A DNA stretch of 64,000 nt from Streptomyces bicolor (GTDB taxonomy: Bacteria > Actinomycetota > Actinomycetes > Streptomycetales > Streptomycetaceae): positions 1 through 64,000 of the forward strand of contig NZ_JOFS01000034.1 in assembly GCF_000719285.1 (NCBI RefSeq), written 5' to 3'. This document shows positions 1 through 9,442 of this stretch, in pieces. Numbering within the stretch: position 1 is the stretch's first letter; the number at the start of each line of letters is the position of its first letter. Made by a program: the position numbers and the translations under genes. The notes under the pieces are model-generated. The model saw only the letters and a program-made list of their open reading frames with translations. It did no database searches and was not told the DNA's origin.

Positions 1-1
1 C

Positions 2-1888
2 AGCGATCACCGGGTGTCGAAGATCTGGGGGTCCCGCGAGCGGATCGTGGTCGGGCTGACCGGCGGCCCGGAGGGGCGGACGCTGATCCGCCGGGCCGCA
101 CGGCTGGCGGAGAAGGGTGCCGGCGGCGAGGTGCTCGCCGTCCACATCGCCAGCAGCGACGGGCTGACGTCCTCCTCGCCGAAGGAACTGGCCGTCCAGC
201 GCGGGCTGGTGGAGGACCTCGGCGGCACCTTCCATCACGTCGTCGGCGACGACATCCCCGTCGCCCTGCTGGACTTCGCGCGCGGTGTGAACGCCACGCA
301 GATCGTGCTCGGCGTCTCCCGCCGCAAGAGCTGGCAATACGTCTTCGGGCCCGGCGTCGGCGCCACCGTCGCCCGCGATTCGGGCCCCGACCTCGACGTC
401 CACCTGATCACCCACGACGAGGCGGGCAAGGGGCGCGGACTGCCCGTGGCCCGCAGCGCGCGCCTCGGCCGGTCGCGGATCATCCGGGGCTGGCTGGTCG
501 GGGTGCTCGGCCCTGTCGTGCTCACCGTGCTGCTGACGAACGCCGCGCCCGAAGTCGGCCTCGCCAACGACATGTTGCTGTACCTGACGCTGACAGTCGC
601 CGCCGCGCTCCTCGGCGGCCTGCTGCCGGCCCTGGCTTCCGCGGTGGTCGGCTCCCTGCTGCTGAACTGGTACTTCGCCCCGCCCGTCCAAACGCTGACC
701 ATCGCCGACCCGAAGAACATGGTGGCCATCGCGATCTTCATAGGCGTGGCGGTGTCGGTGGCCTCTGTGGTGGACCTGGCCGCCCGCCGCACCCACCAGG
801 CGAACCGGCTGCGCGCCGAGTCGGAGATCCTGTCCTTCCTCGCCGGGAACGTGCTGCGCGGCGAGACCAGCCTGGAGGCGCTGCTGGAGCGCGTCCGGGA
901 GACCTTCGGCATGGAGTCGGTGGCGCTGCTGGAGCGGGAGAGCGATGTCGACCCGTGGACCTGCGCGGGCAGCGTGGGCCGCCGGCCCTGCCGGAACCCC
1001 GACGACGCGGATGTGGACGTCCCCGTGGGCGATCACATGTCGCTCGCGCTGACCGGCCGCGTACTGCCCGCCCAGGACCGCCGGGTGCTCGCCGCCTTCG
1101 CCGCGCAGTCCGCGGTCGTCCTGGACCGGCAGCGGCTGCGGCGGGAGGCCGACCAGGCGAAGGAACTGGTCGAGGGCAACCGCATCCGCACCGCGCTGCT
1201 GGCCGCGGTGAGCCACGACCTGCGGACGCCCCTCGCGGGCATCAAGGCGTCGGTCTCCTCGCTGCGCTCGGACGACGTGGCCTGGTCCGAGGAGGACGAG
1301 GCGGAACTGCTGGAGGCGATCGAGGAGGGCGCCGACCGGCTGGACCACCTGGTCGGCAACCTGCTGGACATGTCCCGCCTGCAGACCGGCACGGTCACGC
1401 CGCTGATCAGGGAGATCGACCTGGACGAGGTCGTGCCGATGGCGCTGGGAGGCGTGCCGGAGGGCAGCGTGGAGCTGGACATCCCGGAGACGCTGCCCAT
1501 GGTCTCCGTGGACAAGGGCCTGCTGGAGCGGGTCGTCGCCAACGCCGTCGAGAACGCGGTGAAACACAGCCCGCGGGGCCAGGCAGTACTGGTCTCCGCG
1601 AGCGCCATCGCCGACCGCGTCGAGGTACGCGTCGTCGACCGTGGACCGGGCGTCCCGGACGAGGCCAAGGAACACGTCTTCGAGCCCTTCCAGCGCTACG
1701 GCGACGCTCCGCGCGGCGCGGGGGTCGGCCTCGGCATCGCGGTCGCCCGCGGCTTCGCCGAGGCGATGGGCGGCACGATCAACGCGGAGGACACGCCCGG
1801 CGGCGGGCTGACCATGGTGCTGAGCCTGCGGATGGCACAGGGGCGACGGCCGGGTGAGCCGGAGGTGCCGAGTGCGGTGGTTTTGTAG
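2..1888 (+). CDS. kdpD: KdpD-type sensor histidine kinase (5' partial)
   Basis: Membrane sensor kinase of the Kdp potassium two-component system. The reading frame is open to the left edge, so the N-terminal KdpD sensor/ATP-binding domain lies outside the window; the GTG at 14 is internal. Visible in order: a universal-stress-like domain (first ~140 residues, with RERIVVGLTGGPEG), a four-helix DUF4118 membrane block (~155-255), a GAF-like region (~270-370), a HisKA domain with the phospho-acceptor His in AVSHDLRTPLAG (about residue 401 counted from the GTG at 14), and a HATPase domain with the N box NAVENAVKHS and the G box GVGLGIAV. No kdpE response regulator follows it, which is unusual; kdpE or kdpFABC may lie upstream. 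An array of 11-bp repeats starts 55 bp after its stop. Confidence 0.93.
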   Translation, partial: SDHRVSKIWGSRERIVVGLTGGPEGRTLIRRAARLAEKGAGGEVLAVHIASSDGLTSSSPKELAVQRGLVEDLGGTFHHVVGDDIPVALLDFARGVNATQIVLGVSRRKSWQYVFGPGVGATVARDSGPDLDVHLITHDEAGKGRGLPVARSARLGRSRIIRGWLVGVLGPVVLTVLLTNAAPEVGLANDMLLYLTLTVAAALLGGLLPALASAVVGSLLLNWYFAPPVQTLTIADPKNMVAIAIFIGVAVSVASVVDLAARRTHQANRLRAESEILSFLAGNVLRGETSLEALLERVRETFGMESVALLERESDVDPWTCAGSVGRRPCRNPDDADVDVPVGDHMSLALTGRVLPAQDRRVLAAFAAQSAVVLDRQRLRREADQAKELVEGNRIRTALLAAVSHDLRTPLAGIKASVSSLRSDDVAWSEEDEAELLEAIEEGADRLDHLVGNLLDMSRLQTGTVTPLIREIDLDEVVPMALGGVPEGSVELDIPETLPMVSVDKGLLERVVANAVENAVKHSPRGQAVLVSASAIADRVEVRVVDRGPGVPDEAKEHVFEPFQRYGDAPRGAGVGLGIAVARGFAEAMGGTINAEDTPGGGLTMVLSLRMAQGRRPGEPEVPSAVVL

Positions 1889-1943
1889 CGGCTCGAGCGG
1901 CTGGGGTGCGCGGCGGCCAGAGGTGCCGTTCGAAGGGATCCGC

Positions 1944-2022
1944 GTCAGCATCCCGTCAGCGTCCGGGCCGGCGCCGTCAGGATCACGTCAGCGTCCAGGC
2001 CGTAGCCGTCAGCATCCCGTCA
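1944..2022. promoter_or_regulatory. Array of 11-bp direct repeats, candidate OmpR-family binding region
   Basis: GTCA or GTCAG units begin at 1944, 1955, 1976, 1987, 2008 and 2019, giving spacings of 11, 21, 11, 21 and 11. These are three pairs of 11-bp repeats on a 32-bp superperiod, and a 16-base copy (1943-1958) recurs exactly at 2007-2022. Paired 11-bp direct repeats are the usual layout for dimers of OmpR/PhoB-family regulators such as KdpE or PhoP; which protein binds is inference. A TAGCGT hexamer at about 2054 could be the -10 element for the following gene. Confidence 0.55.
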
Positions 2023-2164
2023 TGAGCGGTCCGGAACCCGGGGCGGCGGGCATAGCGTCAGTGGCAAGCCCCGGTCCGCCTCCCCGCGTCCGGGGCGATC
2101 AAGCAACTCGCCGAGCACATCAGCGATTTCCCCGACCCACCTCGGCTCCTCCCGGAGGCATCCC

Positions 2165-2608
2165 ATGACAGACATCCTGTCCGACGAAGACCCGGAGCCC
2201 TCTGAACGGTTCCCGGCCGGCCCTCTGTACGTTCCGGTCCGGCCGGGACAGGCCGCCTGCGCGGCCCGCCTCTTCCGCACACCGATCGGTGACCGCACGG
2301 CCGTGGGGTTCACCTCGCGGCGGAAACTGACCGCGACCCTCGGCCCCGACCAGCCCTGGATCCGCCTCGCCGAGCCCGCCCTGCGCTCCCTGACCGCACC
2401 GCTCGGCGTCACCACCGTCACGGTGGACCCCCGGTTCTGCGCGCCCGCCCCTGCCCAGACCAGGCCGTCCGCGCCCGGCGTGGAGTCCGCCCCGCAGCAC
2501 TCCGGTCCCCGTTTCCGTCGGGGCGCCTGGGACCCCCAGGCCGTCGGAGCGCTGCGCGTGACGGGCGCGGCGGCGCTCATCTCCGTACTCGCCCTGTGGA
2601 TCGGCTGA
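2165..2608 (+). CDS. SAV_915-like hypothetical protein
   Basis: 147-aa protein starting MTDILSDEDPEP. The first ~85 residues (PLYVPVRPGQ, then LFRTPIGDRTAVGFTS and a WIRLAEPAL stretch) resemble the small SseB-like SAV_915 family of streptomycetes, whose function is unknown. A proline-rich linker follows, and the C-terminus (last ~18 residues) is hydrophobic and could be one membrane helix. The ATG follows GGAGGCATCCC. The gene lies 14 bp upstream of the broken lysA gene and could be co-transcribed with it from the region of the 11-bp repeats. The family assignment is from memory of the pattern and is moderate. Confidence 0.6.
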   Translation: MTDILSDEDPEPSERFPAGPLYVPVRPGQAACAARLFRTPIGDRTAVGFTSRRKLTATLGPDQPWIRLAEPALRSLTAPLGVTTVTVDPRFCAPAPAQTRPSAPGVESAPQHSGPRFRRGAWDPQAVGALRVTGAAALISVLALWIG

Positions 2609-2622
2609 GGGGATACCGCACG

Positions 2623-3955
2623 ATGACCACCCTTCACGAACCCGCGGTGACCAGCCAGCCCGACGCCCTGTCAGTGTGTCCGGCCTCGGCCGTCGAGCCC
2701 CGCGACGGCGAGATCACCGTCGGCGGCGTACCGCTCGCCGAGGTCGCCGACCGTTTCGGCACGCCCGTCTACGTCATCGACGAGGACGAGATCCGCGAGC
2801 GCTGCCGCACCTACCGGCACGTCTTCCCTGACGCCGACATCCTGTACGCGGCCAAGGCGTTTCTGTGCCGCGATGGTCCACTGGGTGGCCGAGGAGGGAC
2901 TGGGCCTGGACGTCTGCTCGGCCGGTGAGCTGGAGCTCGCGGTCAGCACCGGATTCCCGCCGGAGCGGATCGTGCTGCACGGCAACGCCAAGTCCCCGCG
3001 CGAGCTGGACACCGCGCTGCGCCTCGGCGTCGGCCGCATCGTCATCGACAGCCCGTCGGAGATCGCGCGGCTGGCCGCCGCGGTCGGGCCCGACGGTCAC
3101 CAGAAGGTGATGGTGCGCGTCGTGCCCGGCATCAGCGCCGGCGTCCACGTGAAGATCCGCACCGGCACCGAGGAGCAGAAGTTCGGCCTGTCGATCTCCG
3201 ACGGCTACGCGCAGTACGCCATCGCCCGGACCCTGGACCAGCCCCAGCTCGAACTGACCGGTCTGCACTGCCACTTGGGCTCGCAGATCACCAGCACCAA
3301 GCCCTATCTGGCCGCCGTACGGCGCATCGTCGGCCTCATGGCCCGGCTGCAGGAACAGCACGGCCTGGTCCTGCCCGAACTCGACCTAGGCGGCGGCCAC
3401 GGCATCGCCTACCGCCCGGGCGAACCCGCCCTGGACCTCACCACGCTGGCCCGCAAGGTGCGTGCGGAGCTGGCCGCGGCGTGCGGGGCGGCGGGGCTCA
3501 CCGTTCCCCGGCTCATCATCGAACCCGGGCGGGCGATCGCCGGTCCGGCGGGGATCGCGCTCTACCACGTCCTCGCCGTCAAGCGCACCGGCGCGCACAC
3601 CTACGTCGCCGTCGACGGGGGCATGAGCGACAACCCCCGGCCCGCGCTGTACGGGGTGCGCTACGCGCCCCGCCTGGTGGGCCGGCACAGCACCGCGGCC
3701 CCGGCTCCGGTGACCGTGGTGGGCCGCCACTGCGAGGCGGGTGACATCGTCGCCGCGGACGTGGAACTCCCCGAGGACATCCGCCCCGGAGACCTCCTCG
3801 CCATCCCGGCCGCCGGCGCCTACCACCTGTCCATGGCCTCCGGCTACAACCTGGTCGGCCGCCCGCCGGTGGTCGCCGTGGCCGACGGACAGGCCAGGCT
3901 CCTGATCCGCCGCGAGACCCTGGACGACATCCGCAGCCGCGACGTGGGGCTGTAA
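2623..3955 (+). pseudogene. lysA: Diaminopimelate decarboxylase, frameshifted
   Basis: Pyridoxal-phosphate enzyme that converts meso-diaminopimelate to lysine. The first frame runs from ATG 2623 (AGGGGA 9 nt upstream) through ILYAAKAFLCR, where the PLP lysine is residue 78. The rest of the family sequence (AMVHWVAEEGLGLDVCS, HCHLGSQI, GGGHGIAY, EPGRAI and the C-terminal sheet domain) continues in another frame from 2870. The break falls in tgccgcgatgg at 2866-2876: family proteins read LCRAMVHW, which needs two more bases, so a CG was probably lost from a short CG run. The downstream frame has its own ATG (2873), but that product would lack the PLP lysine. Either a real null allele or a sequencing error. 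Streptomycetes commonly carry a second lysA, so loss need not cause auxotrophy. Confidence 0.88.
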
Positions 3956-4110
3956 CCCGGGCCCCTGGTCCACCCCCGGACGAGGACGGCCCGATCCTCC
4001 TCCGGAGGCGCCGCGCTCCCGTGCGCTTGTCGCGTCCGGGGCACCTCCTTACAGTCCGCTCCGTAATGTTCGTCGAGTAAGCCGAATGTTTCGCCACCGG
4101 GGTGACGCGC

Positions 4111-4690
4111 ATGCGGACGTACGACAACCCGGTCATCGGCGGCTTCCATCCCGACCCCAGCGTCTGCCGCGTCGGCCAGGACCACTGGTGCACTGGCGGC
4201 AGATCGGCAATGTGCTCGACAGGCCGGGGCAGTTGGAGCTCGGGGACGACGTCCCGGCCTCCGACCCGCTGACCGGGAAAGCGCTCGAAGGTCCTTTCCC
4301 GGGTGTGGTCCGGGACCGGCGTGCAGCACCCCGAGGCGCCGCATCTGTACCGCGTCGGCGACTGGTGGTACCTGATGCTCGCCGAGGGCGGTACGGCCGC
4401 CCCATCCAGTGCACCGGCGCGCCGCCCGCCCCACGGGACGACTTCGACGCCGTGAACCTGCATGCCGCCGGCGACAGCCTCGACCGGCCGGGCTATCCCT
4501 TCGTCGGGCGCCGCCAGCAGCACCCCGACTGCCGGTTCGAGGCCCGTCCGGATCCCGGAACGGGCCGCGCCGGACTGTCCGTTCGCCTGGACGAGGCCCA
4601 CCACTGCGACCTGGAGGTCGGCGGGGGAGAGGCCCGCGTGATCGCCCGCATCCGCCCGGCACGGCAGTGCCTCGCCCGGCAGCCGGTGCC
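4111..4690 (+). pseudogene. Decayed GH43 beta-xylosidase
   Basis: Remnants of a glycoside hydrolase family 43 enzyme are spread over several frames. The start is MRTYDNPVIGGFHPDPSVC (from ATG 4111), with the GH43 NPVxxGFHPDPS signature and its catalytic Asp. HWRQIGNVLDRPGQL follows from about 4187 in a second frame. EAPHLYRVGDWWYLMLAEGG (about 4331-4390) is in a third. A C-terminal piece FVGRRQQHPDCRF ... GRAGLSVRLDEAHH ... LEVGGGEARVIARI ends near 4690. Comparable enzymes have about 500 residues; here large internal blocks are gone and frames change at least three times, so it cannot make an enzyme. It lies directly upstream of the xylan-type transporter operon and probably once belonged to that locus. 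Confidence 0.85.
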
Positions 4691-4767
4691 CGCGATCGGT
4701 TGGCGGCACATTCACCGCGTACAAGGGGTTGCCACCGTTTGGCAGCTGTCTCTAGGGTGCGGCAGCA

Positions 4768-4801
4768 ACGAAGCTTTCTGAATCTCTTCCGAAACTTTCG
4801 G
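4768..4801. promoter_or_regulatory. Tandem palindromic operators upstream of the sugar transporter operon
   Basis: CCGAAACTTTCGG (4789-4801) is a perfect 13-bp palindrome around a central C. ACGAAGCTTTCTG (4768-4780) is a weaker copy whose centre lies 21 bp upstream, two helical turns away. CGAA-N-TTCG-type sites upstream of Streptomyces xylan genes are known targets of LacI-family sugar repressors. That this pair controls the following operon is inference from its position, 49 bp before the start codon. Confidence 0.65.
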
Positions 4802-4849
4802 TCCAGTGGACGGTCATGGACGGACCGTCCCGTACCCAAGGAGCGCATG

Positions 4850-6145
4850 ATGGGCGACCCGGGACTGTCCCGCCGCGGCTTCCTGGCGGCCTCCGCCGCA
4901 GCCGGTGTGGGCATGACGGCACTGAGCGGTTGCGGCGGCGACTCGGGCGGAGGGTCGTCGGACGGCACGACCACCATCGAGTGGTGGAACATCTCCACGA
5001 CCGAGCCGGCGAAGAGCGTCTGGGCGGCGCTGGCCAAGAAGTTCGAGGCCCAGAACCCCAAGGTGAAGATAAAGATCGTCCAGCTGGAGAACGACGCCTA
5101 CAAATCGAAGATGACGGCGCTGACCGCCTCCGGGAAGCTCCCCGACATCTTTCACACCTGGGGTGGCGGCGTCCTCCAGCAGCAGGTGGACGCCGGGCTC
5201 GTCGAGGACCTCACCGACCGGACGAAAGATTTCTCCGGCAGTCTGCTGCCGGTCGCGAAGGAGCCCTATCTCCTCGACGAGAAGGTGTACGGCATCCCGT
5301 TCGACATGGGCATGATCGGCTTCTGGTACAACAAGGCGCTCTTCAAGGACGCCGGCATCACCGAGCCCCCGACCACCTGGAGCGGCTTCCTCGACGCCGT
5401 ACGCGAGTTGAAGGCCAAGGGCACCACCCCACTCGCCCTCGCCGGCAAGGAGAAGTGGCCCGGCATGTACTACTGGGCCTACCTCGCGATGCGCACCGCG
5501 GGCGCCTCCGCCCTCCAGAAGGCCTACGACGACAAGGACTTCACCGGCGACGCCTTCGTCCAGGCCGGTCAGCACCTCCAGGAACTCGTCGACCTCCAGC
5601 CGTTCCAGAAGGGCTTCCTCGGCGCCGCCTACTCCACCCCCACCGGCCAGGCCGCGGCCGTCGGCAACGGCAAGGCGGCGATGGAACTCATGGGCCAGTG
5701 GGCCCCGGTCGTCCAGGCGGACTCGGGCAAGGGCCTCGGCGACGACCTCGGCTTCTTCCCGTTCCCCGCGGTCGACGGCGGCAAGGGCACGATCACCGAG
5801 GTGTTCGGCGGGGGCGGCGGACACGCACTGCGCAGCGGGGCGCCGCAGGCCGCCGTCGACTTCCTCAAGTTCTTCGCCTCGGAGGCGACGGACGTGGAGC
5901 TGGTCAAGAAGACCGGCGTCCTCCCTGTGGTCCCGGCGGCCGAGAGCGCCATCACCGACCCCAACATCAAGGCCGTACAGGCCCAACTGAAGGCCGCCAC
6001 CGGTTTCCAGCTCTACCTCGACCAGGCGTACGCGCCCGCCGTCGGCCAGGAGGTCAACGACAGCGTCGGCGCCCTCATCGCCGGGTCCAAGTCCCCGCAG
6101 CAGGTCGCGCAGTCGATCACGCAGACCGCGAAGGAAGAGCAGTAG
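4850..6145 (+). CDS. Sugar ABC transporter substrate-binding lipoprotein (family 1, xylo-oligosaccharide type)
   Basis: Extracellular sugar-binding lipoprotein that delivers an oligosaccharide to the two permeases encoded next. The N-terminus has a twin-arginine motif SRRGFLAAS followed by a hydrophobic stretch and the lipobox LSGC (Cys at about residue 28), so export is probably by Tat with lipid anchoring. The mature part starts TTIEWWNIS and has the usual SBP_bac_1 features (KFEAQNPKVKIKIVQLEN, LPDIFHTWGGG, GIPFDMGMIGFWYNKALF). ATG 4850 is preferred over ATG 4847 because AAGGAG (4838-4843) is then 6 nt away. The substrate is inferred to be xylobiose or a similar sugar from the GH10 gene at the end of the operon and the GH43 remnant upstream. 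Confidence 0.92.
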   Translation: MGDPGLSRRGFLAASAAAGVGMTALSGCGGDSGGGSSDGTTTIEWWNISTTEPAKSVWAALAKKFEAQNPKVKIKIVQLENDAYKSKMTALTASGKLPDIFHTWGGGVLQQQVDAGLVEDLTDRTKDFSGSLLPVAKEPYLLDEKVYGIPFDMGMIGFWYNKALFKDAGITEPPTTWSGFLDAVRELKAKGTTPLALAGKEKWPGMYYWAYLAMRTAGASALQKAYDDKDFTGDAFVQAGQHLQELVDLQPFQKGFLGAAYSTPTGQAAAVGNGKAAMELMGQWAPVVQADSGKGLGDDLGFFPFPAVDGGKGTITEVFGGGGGHALRSGAPQAAVDFLKFFASEATDVELVKKTGVLPVVPAAESAITDPNIKAVQAQLKAATGFQLYLDQAYAPAVGQEVNDSVGALIAGSKSPQQVAQSITQTAKEEQ

Positions 6146-6151
6146 CCTGCG

Positions 6152-7156
6152 ATGACCTCCACGTTCCTGCCGTCCGCCGACAAACAGCCCGGCCCCGACG
6201 TCGACCTCCCGCCCCCGGCCAAAGGCACGGGCCGGGCGCGGGCCCGGCGGCGCGTGCTGCACTGGCTCACCGCGGTCGGCTTCCAGGTGCCCGCGCTGGC
6301 GCTGTTCATCGTCCTGGTGCTGCTGCCGATCCTGTTCGCGCTGTACGCCGCCTTCTTCCGCTGGGGCGGCTTCGGGATGCCGTCCGACTACATCGGCGCC
6401 GACAATTTCACCCGGCTCTTCGACGACCCGGTCTTCCTGGGCGACCTGTGGCGCTGCTTCGTCCTGGTCGCCCTGACCCTGGTGCTCCAACTGCCGTTCG
6501 CGCTCGCCCTGGCCGTCGCGCTCAACCAGCGGATCCGCGGCCGGGCCGTGTACCGGATGCTGTTCTTCGCGCCGTACGTGCTGTCCGAGGCCATCACCGG
6601 CGTCCTGTTCAGCATGATCTTCGCCCCCGACGACGGACTCGCCGACCGGATCCTCGGCGGCATCGGCCTGGACGGGCTCGGCGGGGAGTGGTTCGCCGAT
6701 CCGTCCATGGTCATGGCCACCCTGTTCCTGGTCATGACGTGGAAGTACTTCGGTTTCCACATGATGCTGTACCTGGCCGGACTCCAGTCCATCCCCAGGG
6801 AGTTGACCGAGGCGGCGCTGATCGACGGCGCCGGACCCTGGCAGCGGTTCCGCAACGTCACCCTGCCGCTGCTCGCGCCCACCCTGCGCATCAGCGTCTT
6901 CCTGGCGGTCATCGGGTCGATCCAGCTGTTCGACCTGGTGTGGGTGGTCACCCAGGGCGGCCCCGACCACCACTCCGAGACGATGGCCGTGACCATGTTC
7001 CAGTACGGCTTCAAGCGCTACCAGGTCGGCTACGCCAGCGCGATCAGCGTGGTGATGTTCGGCATCAGCCTTGTCTTCGCCCTCGCCTACCAGCGGTTCG
7101 TGCTCCGCCGTGACCTCGAAGGGGCCACCACGACGATGAGGGGGGACGGCACATGA
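6152..7156 (+). CDS. Sugar ABC transporter permease (MalF-like)
   Basis: 334-aa inner-membrane permease of the CUT1 type. A ~35-residue cytoplasmic N-terminus precedes six predicted helices (the first is FQVPALALFIVLVLLPILFA), with the EAA motif for the ATPase contact at about residue 225 (EAALIDGAGPWQRFRNVTLP). It starts 6 bp after the binding-protein gene and overlaps the next permease by 4 bp (ATGA at 7153), so the genes are an operon. No ATPase gene is in the operon. Streptomyces CUT1 transporters usually share the MsiK ATPase encoded elsewhere, which probably applies here. Confidence 0.93.
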   Translation: MTSTFLPSADKQPGPDVDLPPPAKGTGRARARRRVLHWLTAVGFQVPALALFIVLVLLPILFALYAAFFRWGGFGMPSDYIGADNFTRLFDDPVFLGDLWRCFVLVALTLVLQLPFALALAVALNQRIRGRAVYRMLFFAPYVLSEAITGVLFSMIFAPDDGLADRILGGIGLDGLGGEWFADPSMVMATLFLVMTWKYFGFHMMLYLAGLQSIPRELTEAALIDGAGPWQRFRNVTLPLLAPTLRISVFLAVIGSIQLFDLVWVVTQGGPDHHSETMAVTMFQYGFKRYQVGYASAISVVMFGISLVFALAYQRFVLRRDLEGATTTMRGDGT

Positions 7157-7980
7157 GCCGCAAGACCCTGCGGAACCTGCCCCTGCACGTGATCCTCGTC
7201 GCCGTGGGCGCGGTGATGGCCGTACCGCTGCTCTACGCCCTCCTCTCCGGCTTCAAGTCCACCGACCAGCTCTCCCGCAACCCCGTAGGGCTGCCCACCC
7301 CCTGGGTGACCGGCAACTACACCGGCATCCTCGGCTCCGGCGACTTCTGGCGGCTCCTCGGCAACAGCACGCTGATCGCCGTCGCGACGTGCGTCATCGT
7401 CGTCGCGGTCTCCGCGCTCTCCGCGTTCTCCTTCGCCCGGTTCGCCTTCCGCGGGCGGGAGTTGCTGTTCACCCTGTTCACGATGGGACTGATGTTTCCC
7501 TTCGCGGTGGCCGCCCTGCCGCTGTTCCTGCTGCTGCGCTCCATGGGCCTGCTGGACAACCCGCTGGGCGTGATCCTGCCGCAGGCCGCCTTCGGGCTGC
7601 CCATGACGATCATCATCCTGCGGCAGTTCTTCCGGCAGATCCCGGGCGAGCTGGAGGAGGCCGCCACGCTCGACGGATGCGGTCCGCTCGGGTTCTTCTG
7701 GCGGGTGCTGCTGCCCATGGCGCGGCCCGCGCTCGGCACGGTCTCGGTCCTGGCGGTCGTCACCAGCTGGAACAACTTCTTCCTGCCGCTGCTGGTGTTC
7801 ACCGACTCCACCTGGTGGACGCTGCCCATCGGCGTCCAGCAGTTCCAGGGCCAGTACTCGGCTGACTACGCCCGCGTCTTCGCCTACCTCGTGCTGGCCA
7901 TGATCCCGGCCCTCGCCTTCTACTCGGTCGCCGAGCGCCAGCTCGTCGGCGGCCTCACCGCCGGCGCCACCAAGGGATGA
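7153..7980 (+). CDS. Sugar ABC transporter permease (MalG-like)
   Basis: 275-aa second permease of the CUT1 transporter. It starts MSRKTLRNLPLHVILVAVGA with the first helix at about 10-30, six helices in all, and the EAA motif LEEAATLDGCGPLGFFWRV in the second half. The start codon overlaps the stop of the upstream permease, which implies translational coupling and a 1:1 ratio. It forms the heterodimeric channel with the MalF-like protein. The GH10 xylanase gene begins 57 bp further on with its own ribosome-binding site. Confidence 0.93.
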   Translation: MSRKTLRNLPLHVILVAVGAVMAVPLLYALLSGFKSTDQLSRNPVGLPTPWVTGNYTGILGSGDFWRLLGNSTLIAVATCVIVVAVSALSAFSFARFAFRGRELLFTLFTMGLMFPFAVAALPLFLLLRSMGLLDNPLGVILPQAAFGLPMTIIILRQFFRQIPGELEEAATLDGCGPLGFFWRVLLPMARPALGTVSVLAVVTSWNNFFLPLLVFTDSTWWTLPIGVQQFQGQYSADYARVFAYLVLAMIPALAFYSVAERQLVGGLTAGATKG

Positions 7981-8037
7981 CGCGCGCGCAGGCGGACGTA
8001 CGGCTCACCCCGCACCCCTTACGTGAGGAGTCGCACC

Positions 8038-9072
8038 ATGCGCAAGAACCGTCTCAGACTCGCCGGTGTCCTCGCGGCCGTCCTGGTCGCAGTCACCGCC
8101 CCGGCCGTCCAGGCCCAGGACAAGGAGCCCACGCTCGCCGACCTCGCCCAGCGCCACGGCCGCTACTACGGCAGCGCCACCGACAACCCCGAGCTCGTCG
8201 ACGAGCCCTACAAGGCCGTCCTGGGCAGCGAGTTCGACATGATCACCCCCGGCAACGGCATGAAGTGGTACGCCACCGAACCCCAGCAGGGCGTCTTCGA
8301 CTTCTCCCAGGGCGACGAGATCGTGAACCTCGCCCGCGCCAACCACCAGCGCGTCCGCGGCCACACCCTGGTCTGGCACAGCCAGCTGCCCGACTGGCTC
8401 ACGAGCCGTGAGTGGACGGCGCCCGAACTGCGGGCGGTGCTGAAGAAGCACATCCAGACCGAGGTGCGGCACTACCGCGGCAAGATCTACGCCTGGGACG
8501 TCGTCAACGAGGCGTTCAACGAGGACGGCACGTACCGCGAGACGATCTTCTACAGGACGCTCGGCCCCGGCTACATCGCCGACGCCCTGCGCTGGGCCCA
8601 CCAGGCCGACCCCAAGGCGAAGCTCTACCTCAACGACTACAACGTCGAGGCGATCGGCCCGAAGAGCGACGCCTACTACAAGCTGGCCAAGGAGCTGAAG
8701 GCCCAGGGCGTCCCCCTGCACGGCTTCGGCCTGCAGGCCCATCTGGCGCTCCAGTACGGCTATCCGGCCACCCTCGAGGACAACCTGCGCCGCTTCGCCC
8801 GGCTCGGCCTCGACACCGCGCTCACCGAGGTCGACGTACGGATGCTGCTGCCCGCGACCGAGGAGAAGCTGGCCCAGCAGGCCGACTGGTACCGGGACAT
8901 GACCGAGGCGTGCCTGGCGGTGCGCCGGTGTGTGGGGATCACCCTCTGGGACTACACGGACAAGTACTCCTGGATCCCGGCGTTCTTCCCGGGCGAGGGC
9001 GCCGCGCTGCCGTGGGACGAGGAGCTGCGGCCGAAGCCGGCGTACTTCGCGATACGGGAGGCGCTGCGGTAG
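8038..9072 (+). CDS. Secreted endo-1,4-beta-xylanase, GH10
   Basis: Extracellular enzyme that cleaves internal beta-1,4 links of xylan into xylo-oligosaccharides, which the transporter encoded upstream can take up. ATG 8038 is chosen because GAGGAG (8025-8030) lies 7 nt before it; the upstream in-frame GTG at 8023 has no such site. Residues 1 to ~26 are a Sec-type signal peptide ending APAVQA. The TIM barrel carries the acid/base Glu in WDVVNEAF (about residue 158) and the nucleophile Glu in LTEVDVR (about 264), plus GHTLVWHSQ and LWDYTDKYSW. At 344 aa it has only the catalytic domain, with no carbohydrate-binding module. Confidence 0.96.
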   Translation: MRKNRLRLAGVLAAVLVAVTAPAVQAQDKEPTLADLAQRHGRYYGSATDNPELVDEPYKAVLGSEFDMITPGNGMKWYATEPQQGVFDFSQGDEIVNLARANHQRVRGHTLVWHSQLPDWLTSREWTAPELRAVLKKHIQTEVRHYRGKIYAWDVVNEAFNEDGTYRETIFYRTLGPGYIADALRWAHQADPKAKLYLNDYNVEAIGPKSDAYYKLAKELKAQGVPLHGFGLQAHLALQYGYPATLEDNLRRFARLGLDTALTEVDVRMLLPATEEKLAQQADWYRDMTEACLAVRRCVGITLWDYTDKYSWIPAFFPGEGAALPWDEELRPKPAYFAIREALR

Positions 9073-9130
9073 AGCCGTGGGCGGGGGCGACCGGTGCGTC
9101 ACGCTGAGTGACCACCCCTGAACGCACGTC

Positions 9131-9163
9131 GGGGCCGGCTCGCAGTGATCTGCGACCGGCCCC
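9131..9163 (+). terminator. Intrinsic terminator of the xylan operon
   Basis: GGGGCCGG-C-TCGCAG pairs with CTGCGACCGGCCCC around a TGAT loop, a 14-bp GC-rich stem with one bulged C, 58 bp after the xylanase stop. There is no U-tract, as is usual for Streptomyces terminators. Confidence 0.75.
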
Positions 9164-9235
9164 TGGAGGAACGCCGGGCGTCCGTCGCGCCGCCCGGTGA
9201 TGCGGGGCCTCTCCGGCGTGATCCGCCGGCAGGCG

Positions 9236-9442
9236 TTACGCGGCGGTTACCACCTTGCCGCTGCCCAGCGGACGGTGCGGGGCGATGATCTGGCCGTCCG
9301 GCAGGAGCTCACCGGTGTCCTCGAAGAGCAGAACACCGTTGCACAGCAGGCTCCATCCCTGCTCCGGGTGGTGCGCCAAGAGGCGGGCGGACTCCCGGTC
9401 GGCGGAGCTGGCTGACGGGCACGGTGGCTGGTGCTGGCACAT
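9236..9442 (-). CDS. DUF5999 family small protein
   Basis: 68-aa protein starting MCQHQPPCPSASSADRESA and ending GSGKVVTAA. The MCQHQPPCP opening and the LCNGVLLFEDTGELLPDG core are characteristic of a small Streptomyces family (DUF5999) of unknown function. It has three cysteines, two of them in the N-terminal CQHQPPC, which could bind metal; that is speculation. The start at 9442 matches the family start, although the frame is open further upstream and no clear ribosome-binding site is visible. Confidence 0.75.
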   Translation of the reverse strand: MCQHQPPCPSASSADRESARLLAHHPEQGWSLLCNGVLLFEDTGELLPDGQIIAPHRPLGSGKVVTAA